Shown here in pieces: positions 1 to 10,155 of a stretch of DNA of 35,539 nucleotides (positions are counted from its first letter, which is position 1; every line of letters begins with the position of its first letter). The position numbers and the translations under genes were made by a program. Origin of the DNA: an uncultured Legionella sp. (GTDB lineage: Bacteria > Pseudomonadota > Gammaproteobacteria > Legionellales > Legionellaceae); NCBI GenBank assembly GCA_945952115.1, contig CAMFHA010000018.1:1-35539 (forward strand), in the 5' to 3' direction. Under the pieces are notes generated by a model that did no database searches, was not told the DNA's origin, and saw only the letters and a program-made list of their open reading frames with translations.

Positions 1-69
1 CGAGACGGAAGCTTGCCGCTTCCTCCTCAGGCCGAACGGTTCAGCGTAAAGCAGGGAAAACGTCCTTAA
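1..69 (+). CDS. possible C-terminal fragment of an unknown protein (edge)
   Basis: Frame 1 is open from the window edge to a TAA at 67-69 and reads as 22 residues ending in VKQGKRP. The stretch from 1 to about 105 is clearly richer in G and C than the genes around it and contains a GGAAGC/GCTTCC hairpin at 7-23. It could therefore instead be part of a structured RNA or a repeat. If coding, it would converge with sucD. No family is recognised; the call rests only on an open frame cut by the window edge. Confidence 0.2.
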   Translation, partial: RDGSLPLPPQAERFSVKQGKRP

Positions 70-154
70 GGCAGCGGCATTAGGCCAAGGCCCAACCTAC
101 CTTATTGTTTTAAATGAATTGCATACAAATTAATTTATTACCACGCAGTACTAA

Positions 155-1030
155 TTACCATCCAGTAACTTCAGCAATAGCATCACCAAGATCAGCAGGA
201 GATTGTACCGTTCTTACGCCAGCGGCTTCTAAAGCAGCATATTTTTCTGCTGCAGTCCCTTTACCACCAGCAATAATAGCGCCTGCATGTCCCATACGTT
301 TACCCGCAGGTGCGGTCACACCGGCAATGTAAGAGACTACTGGTTTTTTAACATGAGATTTGATGTATTCAGCAGCTTCTTCTTCAGCAGAACCACCAAT
401 TTCACCAACCATAATGATTGCTTCAGTTTTAGGATCTTGTTCGAACAAAGCTAAAGCATCAATAAAATTCGTACCAGGAATAGGATCGCCACCAATACCA
501 ATACAGGTGCTTTGACCAAATCCTTTATCCGTTGTTTGTTTTACAGCTTCATAGGTTAGAGTTCCTGAACGAGAAACAATACCCACTTTGCCGGGTAAAT
601 GAATGGAACCAGGCATGATACCAATCTTACATTCACCAGGAGTAATAACACCAGGGCAATTTGGTCCAATTAAACGCGCATCTGTATTATTTTCTAAATA
701 CACTTTAACTTGCAGCATATCTAAAACAGGTACGCCTTCTGTAATGCAAACGATTAATTTAATTCCAGCATTGGCAGCTTCTAAAATTGAATCTTTACAA
801 AATGCAGCAGGAACATAAATAACAGAAGCATCTGCTCCGGTTTCTTCTACTGCCTCACGCATTGTATTGAATACGGGTAATCCTAAATGAGTTTGACCTC
901 CTTTACCTGGAGTAACTCCCCCAACCATTTTAGTGCCATAAGCAATGGCTTGCTCTGAATGATAAGTGCCTTGCTTGCCTGTAAAACCTTGACACAATAC
1001 TTTTGTTTGCTTGTTAATTAATACACTCAT
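155..1030 (-). CDS. sucD: succinyl-CoA synthetase (ADP-forming) alpha subunit SucD
   Basis: This is the 291-residue alpha subunit of succinate-CoA ligase, which makes ATP or GTP by substrate-level phosphorylation in the TCA cycle with SucC. Visible motifs are the N-terminal CoA-binding Rossmann domain ([13 protein letters not shown]), the [20 protein letters not shown] segment, and the C-terminal KRMGHAGAI segment with the histidine phosphorylated during catalysis. Length fits the family (about 290). It is the last gene of the sucABCD block, 49 bases downstream of sucC and on the same strand, so probably cotranscribed. No clear terminator hairpin with a T-run is seen in the short gap after it. 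Confidence 0.97.
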   Translation of the reverse strand: MSVLINKQTKVLCQGFTGKQGTYHSEQAIAYGTKMVGGVTPGKGGQTHLGLPVFNTMREAVEETGADASVIYVPAAFCKDSILEAANAGIKLIVCITEGVPVLDMLQVKVYLENNTDARLIGPNCPGVITPGECKIGIMPGSIHLPGKVGIVSRSGTLTYEAVKQTTDKGFGQSTCIGIGGDPIPGTNFIDALALFEQDPKTEAIIMVGEIGGSAEEEAAEYIKSHVKKPVVSYIAGVTAPAGKRMGHAGAIIAGGKGTAAEKYAALEAAGVRTVQSPADLGDAIAEVTGW

Positions 1031-1079
1031 TGTTAACCCCGAAATTTAATTTAAGTCTCAGATATTCACTGAGTTTGCT

Positions 1080-2240
1080 CTAAGCAACAGCTGCTACAAT
1101 TTTCTTCGCTGCATCAGTTAAGCTGTTTGCTGCGATGACATTTAAATCGCTTTTATTTAAAATATCTGCACCTAATTGAGCATTGTTCCCTTCAAGACGT
1201 ACAACTACTGGAACTTTAACTTGAACTTCTTTAACTGCGGATAAAATACCATCGGCAATTAGATCACAACGAACAATACCGCCAAAAATATTGACCAAAA
1301 TACCTTTTACATGTTCATCAGAAAGAATAATTTTTAGTGCTTCGCTAACGCGCTCTTTAGTAGCACCGCCGCCAACATCTAAAAAGTTTGCAGGCTCGCC
1401 ACCATGTAATTTGATGACATCCATAGTAGCCATCGCTAAACCAGCACCATTCACCATGCAACCAATGCTGCCATCAAGCGGAATATAATTTAATTCCCAA
1501 TCACTTGCGCGATTCTCACGCTCGTCTTCTTGTGTCACATCACGCATATTTTTTAATTTAGACTGTCGATAAAGCGCATTACCATCAATAGTGACCTTAC
1601 CATCTAAACACAGTAAATTACCTGCTTTAGTAACCACTAATGGATTAATTTCTAATAAGCTTAGATCACAATCCATAAACATTTTACCTAAATTAATCAT
1701 TAGATGCGTAAATTGTTTTATTTGCTCATCATTTAGACCTAATTTAAAGCCTGTTTCGCGGCATTGAAAAGGCATTACTCCTACTAAAGGATCCACAACA
1801 ACTTTAAATATTTTTTCAGGAGTTTCTGCAGCTACTTTTTCAATCTCTACACCACCTTCAGTAGAGGCCATAATCACTACACGACGAGTAGAACGATCTA
1901 CTACGGCTCCTAAATAAAGTTCACGCGCGATATCACAAGGTTCTTCAATTAATAAAGCATTAACTGGTTGACCTTTAGCATCTGTTTGATAAGTTACTAA
2001 GTGAGTACCTAATAAAGAATGCGCGAAGTTAACTAATTCATCTTTACTAGAAACAACTTTCACTCCACCTGCTTTGCCTCGACCACCTGCATGAACCTGT
2101 GCTTTTACTACCCATTTAGTAGTTCCTAATTGTGCAGCGCCTTGAAGGGCTTCTTCTACATTATAAGCAACTTCTCCGTGAGGAACAGGTAAGTTATAAC
2201 TAGCAAATAATTGCTTGGCTTGGTATTCATGTAAATTCAT
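1080..2240 (-). CDS. sucC: succinyl-CoA synthetase beta subunit SucC
   Basis: The beta subunit carries the ATP-grasp nucleotide-binding domain and partners SucD. The start chosen is the ATG at 2240, giving [12 protein letters not shown], the family's standard N-terminus. It is preceded by an AAAGGTAAC ribosome site; an upstream ATG at 2264 would add eight untypical residues. The product is 386 residues, the usual length. Motifs seen are [15 protein letters not shown] in the ATP-grasp fold, LEINPLVV for metal binding and [13 protein letters not shown] in the C-terminal CoA-ligase domain. It lies 60 bases after sucB and 49 before sucD, consistent with one operon. Confidence 0.97.
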   Translation of the reverse strand: MNLHEYQAKQLFASYNLPVPHGEVAYNVEEALQGAAQLGTTKWVVKAQVHAGGRGKAGGVKVVSSKDELVNFAHSLLGTHLVTYQTDAKGQPVNALLIEEPCDIARELYLGAVVDRSTRRVVIMASTEGGVEIEKVAAETPEKIFKVVVDPLVGVMPFQCRETGFKLGLNDEQIKQFTHLMINLGKMFMDCDLSLLEINPLVVTKAGNLLCLDGKVTIDGNALYRQSKLKNMRDVTQEDERENRASDWELNYIPLDGSIGCMVNGAGLAMATMDVIKLHGGEPANFLDVGGGATKERVSEALKIILSDEHVKGILVNIFGGIVRCDLIADGILSAVKEVQVKVPVVVRLEGNNAQLGADILNKSDLNVIAANSLTDAAKKIVAAVA

Positions 2241-2300
2241 TATTGTTACCTTTCTAAAAAGCAAAACCTGCTGATGCAGGCTTGCAGTTACATGGGATTT

Positions 2301-3497
2301 TTAGATATTCAGTAAAAGACGTGCTGGATCTTCTAATAATTCTTTAACACTAACTAAAAACTGAACTGAATCTTTACCATCAATTAAACGATGATCATAA
2401 GATAAGGCGAGATACATCATAGGACGAATAACAATTTGGCCTTTTTCTACTACCGGTCTGTCTTCAATCTTATGCATTCCTAAAATCCCTGTTTGAGGTG
2501 GATTAATAATAGGAGTGGCAAGCAAGGAACCAAAAACACCGCCATTAGTAATAGTAAAAGTACCGCCTTGCATTTCTTCCATTGATAATTTGCCTAAGCG
2601 TGCTTTATTCGCAGCTTCACCAATTGAAGCCTCAATCTCAGCCATTGACATTTGATCTGCATCTCTTAAGACAGGAACAACTAGCCCTCTCTCTGTAGAA
2701 ACGGCAATACCAATGTCATAAAATCCGTGATAAACAACATCTTGTCCATCAATAGAAGCATTAACTGCTGGAAATCGTTTTAAAGATTCAACAACTGCTT
2801 TCGTGAAAAAAGACATAAAGCCTAATTTTACTCCGTGCTTCTTCTCAAAATTATCTTTATACTGAGTACGCATATCCATGACCGCTTTTAAATTTACTTC
2901 ATTAAAAGTGGTTAACATCGCAGCATTATGTTGTGCTTCTAATAAACGTTCAGCAATTTTAGCTCTTAAACGAGTCATTGGTACACGTTTTTCCTCACGC
3001 GCACCCATAGTAACTGGCTGAGAGACTGCTTTTACTGGCTCAGAAACCTTTTGTTTTCTATTAGATTCAATATAAGCAAGAACATCATCTTTAGTAATAC
3101 GTCCCTCTTTTCCTGTTCCTTGAATTTGATTAGGATGAAGATCATGTTCAGCCATCATACGACGTACTACAGGACTGGTTGATTTATCTTCATGAGCACT
3201 AACAGTCTCTTTATCAGCCGAGGGGGGGGTTGCTTGACTTGGACTTGAAACACTTTCCTTACCTTCAGCCACTTTAGCTAGTATTTGCCCTGAGCTTACT
3301 GTTGAACCAGTCTCAAATAAAATTTCAGTTAATATCCCATCAGCAGGAGCAGGGACTTCTAGAACCACTTTATCTGTTTCTAGATCAACTAAATTTTCAT
3401 CACGATTTACTTTATCGCCTATTTTTTTATGCCAAGCAGCCACTGTTGCATCAGCTACTGACTCAGGTAAAACTGGCACTTTAACTTCGATAGTCAT
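2301..3497 (-). CDS. sucB: 2-oxoglutarate dehydrogenase E2, dihydrolipoyl succinyltransferase
   Basis: This is the 398-residue E2 core of the 2-oxoglutarate dehydrogenase complex; it transfers the succinyl group from E1 via lipoate to CoA. Domain order is an N-terminal lipoyl domain (residues 1-78, lipoylated lysine in [13 protein letters not shown]), a Ser/Pro-rich linker, a peripheral-subunit-binding domain (about 108-145, [20 protein letters not shown]) and a C-terminal acyltransferase with the catalytic SYDHRLIDG near residue 370. The linker codons contain a run of eight C on the coding strand (plus 3222-3229), intact here. It follows sucA by 29 bases. No E3 (lpd) gene is in this window, so E3 must be encoded elsewhere. 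Confidence 0.97.
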   Translation of the reverse strand: MTIEVKVPVLPESVADATVAAWHKKIGDKVNRDENLVDLETDKVVLEVPAPADGILTEILFETGSTVSSGQILAKVAEGKESVSSPSQATPPSADKETVSAHEDKSTSPVVRRMMAEHDLHPNQIQGTGKEGRITKDDVLAYIESNRKQKVSEPVKAVSQPVTMGAREEKRVPMTRLRAKIAERLLEAQHNAAMLTTFNEVNLKAVMDMRTQYKDNFEKKHGVKLGFMSFFTKAVVESLKRFPAVNASIDGQDVVYHGFYDIGIAVSTERGLVVPVLRDADQMSMAEIEASIGEAANKARLGKLSMEEMQGGTFTITNGGVFGSLLATPIINPPQTGILGMHKIEDRPVVEKGQIVIRPMMYLALSYDHRLIDGKDSVQFLVSVKELLEDPARLLLNI

Positions 3498-3526
3498 GCT
3501 TATACCTTCTCAATTGTGTATTAAAT

Positions 3527-6337
3527 TTATTTTTTACCTAATAACGCTTCTTCAACTAATGCATGTTGCTGTTGCGCATGCAAAGCTGCGCTACCCACTG
3601 CAGGAGCAGCTGCCTGCTCTCTTCCTGCATAAGCTAAATACTGACCTTCTTTCAGACATTCTTTCATATTATGACGAGAAGAGAACCAAACACCTTGATT
3701 TTGAGGTTCTTCTTGACACCAAACCACTTCTTTTATATTAGGATATTTCTCTAACTCAGTAATCAATGCCTTCTTCGGAAAAGGATATAATTGCTCAATC
3801 CGAATAATCGCAACATGATTTAATTCTTTCTCACGACGCATTTGCAATAAGTCATAATACACTTTACCGCAACACAATATAACCTTAGTTATGTTCCCAG
3901 AATCTAAGTTATCAATTTCAGGAATGACGGTATGAAAACGTCCCTTCATTAAATCATCAATGGGTGAAACCGCTAATTTGTGACGTAATAAACTTTTTGG
4001 TGTCATTACAATTAAAGGCTTACGAAAATCACGAATTAATTGACGACGTAATAAATGAAAAATTTGCGCAGGAGTAGTAGGAGTGCACACTTGTATATTA
4101 TGTTGAGCACATAACTGCATATAACGCTCTAACCGTGCAGAAGAATGTTCTGGACCCTGGCCTTCATAGCCGTGAGGTAATAACATCACTAGGCCACATA
4201 AACGACCCCATTTTTGTTCTCCAGAACTGATAAATTGATCAATGACTACTTGAGCTCCATTTGCAAAATCTCCAAATTGAGCTTCCCAAATAACTAAAGA
4301 AGAAGGCTCCGAAGAGGCATATCCATATTCAAAAGCTAAAACAGCTTCTTCAGATAAAACCGAATCAATTACAACAAAAGAGCGTGCAGGATTAGTTTCC
4401 AAGTGTGCTAAAGGAACAAAAACTTCACCTGTATTTAATTCATGTAATGCCGCATGTCGATGAGCAAAAGTACCACGACCACAATCCTGTCCTGATAAAC
4501 GTACACCATAGCCTTCATCTAAAAGAGAAGCATAAGCCATTGTTTCAGCATATCCCCAATTCATGGGTATTTCGCCTGTTGTCATTTTGTCACGCTCAGC
4601 AAGTAAACGTTGAACTACAGGATGTAATTGAAAACCATCTGGCAACTTATTAAGCTTTTTAGCTAATTCGTCTATCTTAGTTTTGCTAATACTAGTATCT
4701 GCTTTATCAGTCCATTTAGCATGAAGATAAGGAGTCCAATCTACGCTGGATTTACCTTCATAAACATCTTGTACTAAATCAACTACGGATTTGCCTTGAT
4801 CTAATCCGTCTCTATAGTTTTCTACAAATTTCTCTACTTCGTTTGTGGATAAAATACTAGATTTTATTAATTCATCCGCATAAATCTCACGCAAAGGACG
4901 CATTGATTTAATTTTCTTATACATTGTTGGTTGAGTCACTGCAGGCTCATCCGCTTCATTATGGCCATTACGACGATAACAGACTAAATCAATTACGACA
5001 TCTCGATTAAATTTCATTCTAAAATCAAAAGCGATTTGAGTCGCAAATACAACTGCTTCTGGATCATCGCCATTCACATGCAATACCGGTGCTTGAACCA
5101 TTTTAGCAATATCAGTGCAATACAAGGTCGAGCGAGCATCCAGAGGATTACTAGTAGTAAATCCAATTTGATTATTAATAACAATATGGATTGTGCCTCC
5201 AGTAGAATAACCACGTGCTTGAGAGAAATTAAACGTTTCCATCACAACACCTTGGCCTGAAAATGCAGCATCACCATGAATAATTACTGGAATAACACTA
5301 TTTTTCTTGACTAAATCATCGCGGCGCTCTAAACGACAACGAGCAGATCCCTCAACCACAGGAGCAATAATTTCTAAATGAGATGGATTAAAAGCTAAAG
5401 CAACATGGACAATACCACCTGATTCCGTTTGAATATCAGAGGAAAAACCAAGGTGATATTTCACATCACCAGTGCGGTCATAATTCACTTTGCCCTCAAA
5501 TTCTTGGAATAAATCACCAGGATTTTTTCCTAAAACATTAACTAGAACATTTAAGCGTCCTCTATGAGCCATACCCACTACTAATTCTTTTACACCTGCT
5601 TGACCCGAATGATTAATGATTTCTTTCATCATGGGAATTAAAGAATCCCCTCCTTCCAAGGAAAAGCGTTTTTGTCCTACATAACGGGTTCCTAAATAAC
5701 GCTCTAAACCATCAGCAGCAATTAAATCCTTTAAAATATTTATTTTTTTAGCATTATCAAAGCTCGGTCTACCACGCACAGATTCCATACAATTTTGAAT
5801 CCATTCAAGCTCTTCTTTATTGGCTATATGCATGTACTCAATGCCAATGCTTCCGCAATAGGTGGCTTGCAAAGCTTGATAAATTTCGCCTAAAGGCATT
5901 TCTGAACCATTAAAATGAGTTCCAGAGAAAAATGTCCGATTTTTATCAATATGCGCTAATTGATGAGTTGCTAGGTCTAAATCAGGAACTACTGCAGGTT
6001 GGCTTAGACCAAGCGGATCTAATTGTGCAGCTAAATGCCCTAGCGCTCGAAAATCATGAACTAAATTGGCCACTTGATATTGCTGGCTATCAGCCGACTC
6101 AAGCGTATGGACACGTTTTTTATCAGCATTTTGTAAAAAATAATCTCGAACTTCTTTATGAGATAAGTCTTTTATAGGACCATTAATTTGAGGCAATGCA
6201 CTAAACACTTTTTGCCAATCATCTGAAACCGAAGAGGGATCCGCTAAATAGTCTTCATATAGACTGTCCACATAAGCCATGCTTCCACCTGATAAATAGG
6301 AAGAAGCCCATTCTTTTTGCAGATCAGAACTGCTCAT
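3527..6337 (-). CDS. sucA: 2-oxoglutarate dehydrogenase E1 component SucA
   Basis: This thiamine-diphosphate-dependent decarboxylase starts the 2-oxoglutarate dehydrogenase reaction. It is 936 residues, the normal length. Motifs seen include the N-terminal E2-binding region SSYLSGGSMAYVDSLYEDYL, GMAHRGRLNVL, the ThDP/Mg segment GDAAFSGQGVV...NNQIGFTT, and the transketolase-like C-terminal half with RLSGQDCGRGTFAHRHA and LPHGYEGQGPEHSSAR. The start at 6337 has a GGAG ribosome site eight bases upstream. It is the first gene of sucABCD and is separated from sdhB by a 310-base gap containing a terminator, so it probably has its own promoter there, which I could not place with confidence. Confidence 0.97.
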   Translation of the reverse strand: MSSSDLQKEWASSYLSGGSMAYVDSLYEDYLADPSSVSDDWQKVFSALPQINGPIKDLSHKEVRDYFLQNADKKRVHTLESADSQQYQVANLVHDFRALGHLAAQLDPLGLSQPAVVPDLDLATHQLAHIDKNRTFFSGTHFNGSEMPLGEIYQALQATYCGSIGIEYMHIANKEELEWIQNCMESVRGRPSFDNAKKINILKDLIAADGLERYLGTRYVGQKRFSLEGGDSLIPMMKEIINHSGQAGVKELVVGMAHRGRLNVLVNVLGKNPGDLFQEFEGKVNYDRTGDVKYHLGFSSDIQTESGGIVHVALAFNPSHLEIIAPVVEGSARCRLERRDDLVKKNSVIPVIIHGDAAFSGQGVVMETFNFSQARGYSTGGTIHIVINNQIGFTTSNPLDARSTLYCTDIAKMVQAPVLHVNGDDPEAVVFATQIAFDFRMKFNRDVVIDLVCYRRNGHNEADEPAVTQPTMYKKIKSMRPLREIYADELIKSSILSTNEVEKFVENYRDGLDQGKSVVDLVQDVYEGKSSVDWTPYLHAKWTDKADTSISKTKIDELAKKLNKLPDGFQLHPVVQRLLAERDKMTTGEIPMNWGYAETMAYASLLDEGYGVRLSGQDCGRGTFAHRHAALHELNTGEVFVPLAHLETNPARSFVVIDSVLSEEAVLAFEYGYASSEPSSLVIWEAQFGDFANGAQVVIDQFISSGEQKWGRLCGLVMLLPHGYEGQGPEHSSARLERYMQLCAQHNIQVCTPTTPAQIFHLLRRQLIRDFRKPLIVMTPKSLLRHKLAVSPIDDLMKGRFHTVIPEIDNLDSGNITKVILCCGKVYYDLLQMRREKELNHVAIIRIEQLYPFPKKALITELEKYPNIKEVVWCQEEPQNQGVWFSSRHNMKECLKEGQYLAYAGREQAAAPAVGSAALHAQQQHALVEEALLGKK

Positions 6338-6403
6338 ATTTACTCCAAGATTAACAGGTCTTTACAGTACCTTTTATAGATGTAATTTGCTCTCATTATC
6401 TTT

Positions 6404-6472
6404 GGGCTTGGCCAGAAGATCCAAGGATCTATTGATGTCCTGGATCCTCCGGTCAAGCCGGAGGATGACATA
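6404..6472. repeat. dispersed CTCCGG-hairpin repeat
   Basis: The right part is a strong hairpin (GATCCTCCGG, five-base loop, CCGGAGGAT) followed by GACA. It belongs by eye to the widespread GTCATCC/GGATC-type dispersed repeats; related pieces occur at 21866-21899 and 26325-26371 in this window. Function is unknown. Confidence 0.55.
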
Positions 6473-6515
6473 AAGCAAGATTATGGTTTTAACTTAATGG
6501 CAGTGGTTCACTAGG

Positions 6516-6546
6516 ATTATTTTCTCTCTTTAAAAGAGAAAATAAT
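6516..6546. repeat. AT-rich perfect inverted repeat
   Basis: Arms ATTATTTTCTCT and AGAGAAAATAAT flank a seven-base loop. It lies between the sdhB terminator and sucA. It could be an mRNA hairpin in the sucA leader or a protein-binding site; nothing further can be said. Confidence 0.5.
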
Positions 6547-6590
6547 ATTTCTACCAATAAGAATTACACTCTTTTATTAATTAAAATTTT

Positions 6591-6618
6591 AAAAAAAAAT
6601 ACCTATCGCTAACAGGTA
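6591..6618 (-). terminator. rho-independent terminator of sdhCDAB
   Basis: On the minus strand, TACCTGT-TAGCG-ATAGGTA forms a seven-pair stem (one G-U) at 6600-6618 and is followed directly by nine T (plus-strand A at 6591-6599). It lies 30 bases after the sdhB stop, so it should end the sdh transcript and separate it from sucABCD. Confidence 0.8.
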
Positions 6619-6647
6619 TAGCTATAAACGCTTATATTATTTCCTTC

Positions 6648-7370
6648 TTAAGTTTCCTGCGACAACATCTGTGTGCGGATTTTAGCTATCGCTTTAGTTG
6701 GATTCAAGCCCTTTGGACATACATTAGTGCAATTCATAATAGTTCGACAACGAAACACACTAAAAGGATCTTGTAATTTATTTAAGCGATGTTCTGTAGC
6801 TTTATCTCTACTATCTGCTAAAAAACGCCGAGCTTGAAGTAGGCCTGCTGGTCCAACAAATTTCTCTGGATTCCACCAAAATGAAGGACAAGAGCTAGTG
6901 CAACAAGCACATAAAATACATTCGTATAATCCATCTAATTGCGCACGCTCTTCAGGTGATTGTAAACGCTCTTGTGCTGGAGCTACTTCATCATTTTGTA
7001 AATAAGGTTCTACACGCTCGTATTGATGATAAAATTGACTCATATCAACAACTAAATCTCTAATCACAGGAAAACCTGGTAAAGGACGAACCACTATTTT
7101 ATCGCTATTTAACTGAGAAACATGCGTAATACAGGCTAAACCATTAGTTCCATTAATATTCATTCCATCAGAACCACAAACTCCTTCGCGACATGAACGT
7201 CTGTAGGTAATAGATGAATCTTGCTCTGCTTTTAAACGCTCTAATAAAGTAAGAAGCATTGGATCGCTTTTAGAGGGTATTGCGATCTCATAATCTTTCA
7301 TATATGGCTTTGCATCCACTTCAGGATTATAGCGATATATAGATAAGGTTAGGTTTCTAGTATCTGCCAT
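6648..7370 (-). CDS. sdhB: succinate dehydrogenase iron-sulfur subunit SdhB
   Basis: This is the 240-residue electron-transfer subunit of complex II, between FAD in SdhA and the quinone at SdhCD. Ligands visible: [2Fe-2S] in SCREGVCGSDGMN...C (C60, C65, D68, C80; Asp in the third place as in E. coli), and the [4Fe-4S] and [3Fe-4S] clusters in CILCACCTSSCPSFWWN (C151, C154, C157, C161) and CRTIMNCTNVCPKG (C208, C214, C218). It begins 12 bases after sdhA and ends just before a good terminator, so it is the last gene of sdhCDAB. Confidence 0.97.
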   Translation of the reverse strand: MADTRNLTLSIYRYNPEVDAKPYMKDYEIAIPSKSDPMLLTLLERLKAEQDSSITYRRSCREGVCGSDGMNINGTNGLACITHVSQLNSDKIVVRPLPGFPVIRDLVVDMSQFYHQYERVEPYLQNDEVAPAQERLQSPEERAQLDGLYECILCACCTSSCPSFWWNPEKFVGPAGLLQARRFLADSRDKATEHRLNKLQDPFSVFRCRTIMNCTNVCPKGLNPTKAIAKIRTQMLSQET

Positions 7371-7382
7371 GAATTGATCCTC

Positions 7383-9152
7383 TTAGTAAACGCGTTCTTT
7401 AGGCTCAAAAGCCGCAATGTGTTTAGGTGATTTATTAACTGGACGATAATCAACTGCATCACCTTCCTCAAAATATAAAGTATGTTTAATCCAATTTGCA
7501 TCATCACGTTGTGGAAAATCTTCACGGCTATGAGCGCCCCGACTTTCAGTACGGGCTAAAGCAGACACGGCTGTAGCATAAGCAGTTGCCATCAAGTTAT
7601 CAAGCTCCAGTGCGCTGATACGATCGGTATTAAATATTTTACTTTTATCCGTTAAATGAGCGCTTTTTAAGCGTTCGCGCAAGGCATCTAAACGTTTTAG
7701 ACCTGCGGCCATCACTTCACCAGTACGGAATACTCCAAAATCTTCTTGCATTATTTTTTGCATTTCTTCGCGAATAGTAACAAAATTTTCGCCCCCGTTA
7801 GAATGCTCCCAACGTTGATAACGAGCTAAAGAAGCCGCTAAATCATCTTCACTAATGTAAGGTAGGTCGGGGAGTTGATTAGATTGCCATAGCTCTTCTA
7901 CATGCAAACCTGTAGCACGACCAAAGACAACTAAATCAAGTAAAGAATTACCACCAAGGCGATTGGCACCATGTACGGAGACGCATGCACACTCACCTAC
8001 TGCATATAAGCCTTCTATGATATGCTCTTTACCATTAACTCGTGTAAGAGCCTGACCATGCATATTAGTAGGTACTCCACCCATACTATAATGGCAAGTG
8101 GGTACTACAGGAATTGGCTCGACAATAGGATCAACCCCTGCAAATTTAATAGCTAATTCACGGATACCGGGAAGGCGTGATTTAATAAGATCTGCACCTA
8201 GGTGATCTAATTTTAATTTGACATAATCCACGCCTTTAGGATCAAATCCTTTACCCGCACGCATTTCTAGAGCCATTGCCCGCGCCACTACATCGCGAGA
8301 AGCTAGATCTTTAACACGAGGAGCATAACGTTCCATAAAACGCTCACCCTCTCTATTAATTAAATAACCGCCTTCTCCGCGAGAACCTTCAGTAACTAAA
8401 GTTCCAGCACCGACAATACCTGTTGGATGAAATTGCCACATTTCCATATCTTGTAGAGGAATGCCGGCTCTTAGTGCCATACCAAACCCATCACCTGTAT
8501 TAATAAAGGCATTAGTAGTTGATTGATAAATACGTCCTGCACCGCCAGTTGCTAAAATAGAAACGCGCGCTTGAAAAAAGACTATTTCTCCTGTCTCAAT
8601 ATTCATCGCAGTTACACCAGCAATACGATCTTGGCTATCTTTTACAAAATCTAAAGCATACCATTCACTAAAAATATGTGTCTTAGCTTTTATATTTTGT
8701 TGATATAAAGTATGCAGTAAAGCATGTCCTGTTCTATCCGCTGCAGCGCAAGTACGTGCAGCCTGTTCACCACCAAAGTTTTTGGACTGGCCACCAAATT
8801 GACGTTGGTAAATTTTACCATTTTCCATACGTGAAAAAGGCAAACCCATATGCTCTAATTCATAAACCGCTTCAGGACCTGTTTTACATAAATATTCGAT
8901 ACAATCTTGATCGCCGATGTAATCAGCTCCCTTGACCGTGTCATACATATGCCAACGCCAATCATCAACATCTGAATTACCTAATGCAGCTGTTATACCG
9001 CCTTGAGCAGAAACAGTATGCGAACGCGTAGGAAATACCTTAGATAAAAGCGCTACTTTTAAACCAGAGTTAGCCATTTGCAATGCGGCGCGCATTCCTG
9101 CACCACCGGCACCAATAATAACCGCATCAAAAATATTACGTGCAATTGTCAT
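7383..9152 (-). CDS. sdhA: succinate dehydrogenase flavoprotein subunit SdhA
   Basis: This is the catalytic subunit, which oxidises succinate to fumarate with covalent FAD. The 589-residue protein shows the dinucleotide-binding [14 protein letters not shown] near the N-terminus, the [16 protein letters not shown] segment with the flavinylated histidine, the active-site region [20 protein letters not shown], and [19 protein letters not shown] near residue 400. It lies three bases after sdhD and 12 before sdhB in the classical C-D-A-B order. Confidence 0.98.
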   Translation of the reverse strand: MTIARNIFDAVIIGAGGAGMRAALQMANSGLKVALLSKVFPTRSHTVSAQGGITAALGNSDVDDWRWHMYDTVKGADYIGDQDCIEYLCKTGPEAVYELEHMGLPFSRMENGKIYQRQFGGQSKNFGGEQAARTCAAADRTGHALLHTLYQQNIKAKTHIFSEWYALDFVKDSQDRIAGVTAMNIETGEIVFFQARVSILATGGAGRIYQSTTNAFINTGDGFGMALRAGIPLQDMEMWQFHPTGIVGAGTLVTEGSRGEGGYLINREGERFMERYAPRVKDLASRDVVARAMALEMRAGKGFDPKGVDYVKLKLDHLGADLIKSRLPGIRELAIKFAGVDPIVEPIPVVPTCHYSMGGVPTNMHGQALTRVNGKEHIIEGLYAVGECACVSVHGANRLGGNSLLDLVVFGRATGLHVEELWQSNQLPDLPYISEDDLAASLARYQRWEHSNGGENFVTIREEMQKIMQEDFGVFRTGEVMAAGLKRLDALRERLKSAHLTDKSKIFNTDRISALELDNLMATAYATAVSALARTESRGAHSREDFPQRDDANWIKHTLYFEEGDAVDYRPVNKSPKHIAAFEPKERVY

Positions 9153-9155
9153 GCT

Positions 9156-9503
9156 TTATTGTCCCCACACAATCATTAAGCCCCAAATAAATTGGCTAAA
9201 AAGCCATAAGGCAACGAGCATCTGAACCGATAATCGTACTATAGTACATTTAATATAGTCCGTTGTGACAGTCCAAATACCTACCCAAGCATGCAATAAA
9301 AGGGCAAACAAACCTAAAATCGTAGCAATACGAACTATCGGATTCATGAATAAATCATGCCATTGCGAAAAATTCAATTGAGGATGTGTTAATAAAAAAG
9401 CAAAGATAAAGAGGCAATACGTTGCAAGATAAATTGCAGTCACTCTTTGAATTAACCAATCTTTCAATCCATTACCCGTTAAGCTAGTGACGTTTGTTAC
9501 CAT
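9156..9503 (-). CDS. sdhD: succinate dehydrogenase membrane anchor SdhD
   Basis: This small membrane anchor helps bind heme b and quinone. The ATG at 9503 is preferred; it gives 115 residues (MVTNVTSLTGNGLKDWLIQR), typical for SdhD, whereas a start at 9578 would add a Cys-rich stretch that is only sdhC read in another frame. Three membrane spans are visible (AIYLATYCLFIFAFLL, a middle span with the probable heme His in LLLHAWVGIWTV, and LVALWLFSQFIWGLMIVW), and TDYIK follows the second. The start overlaps the sdhC stop by seven bases, suggesting translational coupling. Confidence 0.92.
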   Translation of the reverse strand: MVTNVTSLTGNGLKDWLIQRVTAIYLATYCLFIFAFLLTHPQLNFSQWHDLFMNPIVRIATILGLFALLLHAWVGIWTVTTDYIKCTIVRLSVQMLVALWLFSQFIWGLMIVWGQ

Positions 9504-9871
9504 ATCCAAATTCCTAGAAAAATTGCTGCAACTACCGCAAGCACGATGACCACAATTGAAGTTCGTCGACCAGTACAAAGATCTTCACCCAATCCAAAAT
9601 CCATAATCATATGCCGTATACCAGCGATAATATGATAAATTAAAGCTGTACTAAAAGCCCATAAAATAAACTGGTAACAAGGCTCTGATAGTTTTAATTT
9701 GGTGTGATGAAACAGTTCTTCTGATTGTAGCGATTGCCCAAGAAGAAAAATTATAATAGGTAGCAGTATAAATAAAACGACTCCTGAAATTCTATGCAAT
9801 ATAGATGCAATAGCCATAGGAGGAAATTTCATACTTCCTAAATCAAGATTAACTGGTCTTTTCTTATTCAC
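9497..9871 (-). CDS. sdhC: succinate dehydrogenase cytochrome b556 subunit SdhC
   Basis: This is the first gene of sdhCDAB. The 124-residue membrane protein has three spans. MAIASILHRISGVVLF carries the Ser/Arg quinone-site pair of the family, and HIIAGIRHMIMDFG carries the probable axial heme histidine. The start is a GTG at 9869-9871, supported by AGAGGAAG nine bases upstream and by the N-terminus NKKRPVNLDL, common in gammaproteobacterial SdhC. A sigma-70-like promoter lies about 110 bases upstream (9979-10005). Confidence 0.95.
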   Translation of the reverse strand: MNKKRPVNLDLGSMKFPPMAIASILHRISGVVLFILLPIIIFLLGQSLQSEELFHHTKLKLSEPCYQFILWAFSTALIYHIIAGIRHMIMDFGLGEDLCTGRRTSIVVIVLAVVAAIFLGIWIW

Positions 9872-9978
9872 TATCAGTTGCTTCCTCTAGATATATTATA
9901 AAATTACCGCTGTGAAATCATAATTCAGGGCGTGATAGTACCTCTTCCTGCACTCTAATTTCAAGACAAGAGAATAAA

Positions 9979-10005
9979 GTATAGCACTCCGTTTTTAACT
10001 AGCAA
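9979..10005 (-). promoter_or_regulatory. candidate sigma-70 promoter for sdhCDAB
   Basis: Read on the minus strand: TTGCTA (10005-10000), a 16-base spacer, then TATACT (9984-9979). The -10 matches 5 of 6 consensus bases and the -35 matches 4 of 6. It lies about 110 bases upstream of the sdhC GTG in an otherwise gene-free gap. No operator is recognised. Confidence 0.5.
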
Positions 10006-10087
10006 AGTGTAAGGCTTATCAAGTAAAGGTAAACGTATCTAATTTTTGAATATAAATAGCGATTATTTGCTTATACTCTGCGCTTTA

Positions 10088-10137
10088 TGTCCAGGATCGA
10101 TGCGATCTTATAAGCTTGTGATCTGGATTCCGCATTG
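10088..10137. repeat. imperfect inverted repeat (TCCAGGATC/GATCTGGA)
   Basis: A decayed inverted repeat lies downstream of the lvgA-like gene; it includes TCCAGGATC and GATCTGGATTCCGCAT. It may be a remnant of a dispersed genomic repeat. Nothing else is seen in the 9872-10155 gap apart from the sdh promoter. Confidence 0.3.
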
Positions 10138-10155
10138 TTTTACTCTTATTGAATT

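Larger units (their letters stand above)
6338..6647. other. sdhB-sucA intergenic region
   Basis: This 310-base gap has no convincing ORF. It contains a dispersed GC-rich repeat (about 6404-6472), an AT-rich perfect hairpin at 6516-6546 (12-base arms), and the sdhB terminator at 6591-6618. A sucA promoter should lie between the terminator and 6337, but no canonical -35/-10 pair stands out. Confidence 0.6.

Noticed and set aside
1..110. RNase P RNA, tmRNA, 6S or SRP RNA at the left edge
   Set aside because: None of the conserved core motifs of these RNAs could be matched on either strand.
9504..9578. Upstream extension of sdhD with a Cys-rich N-terminus
   Set aside because: It is the end of sdhC read in another frame; the ATG at 9503 gives the normal SdhD length.
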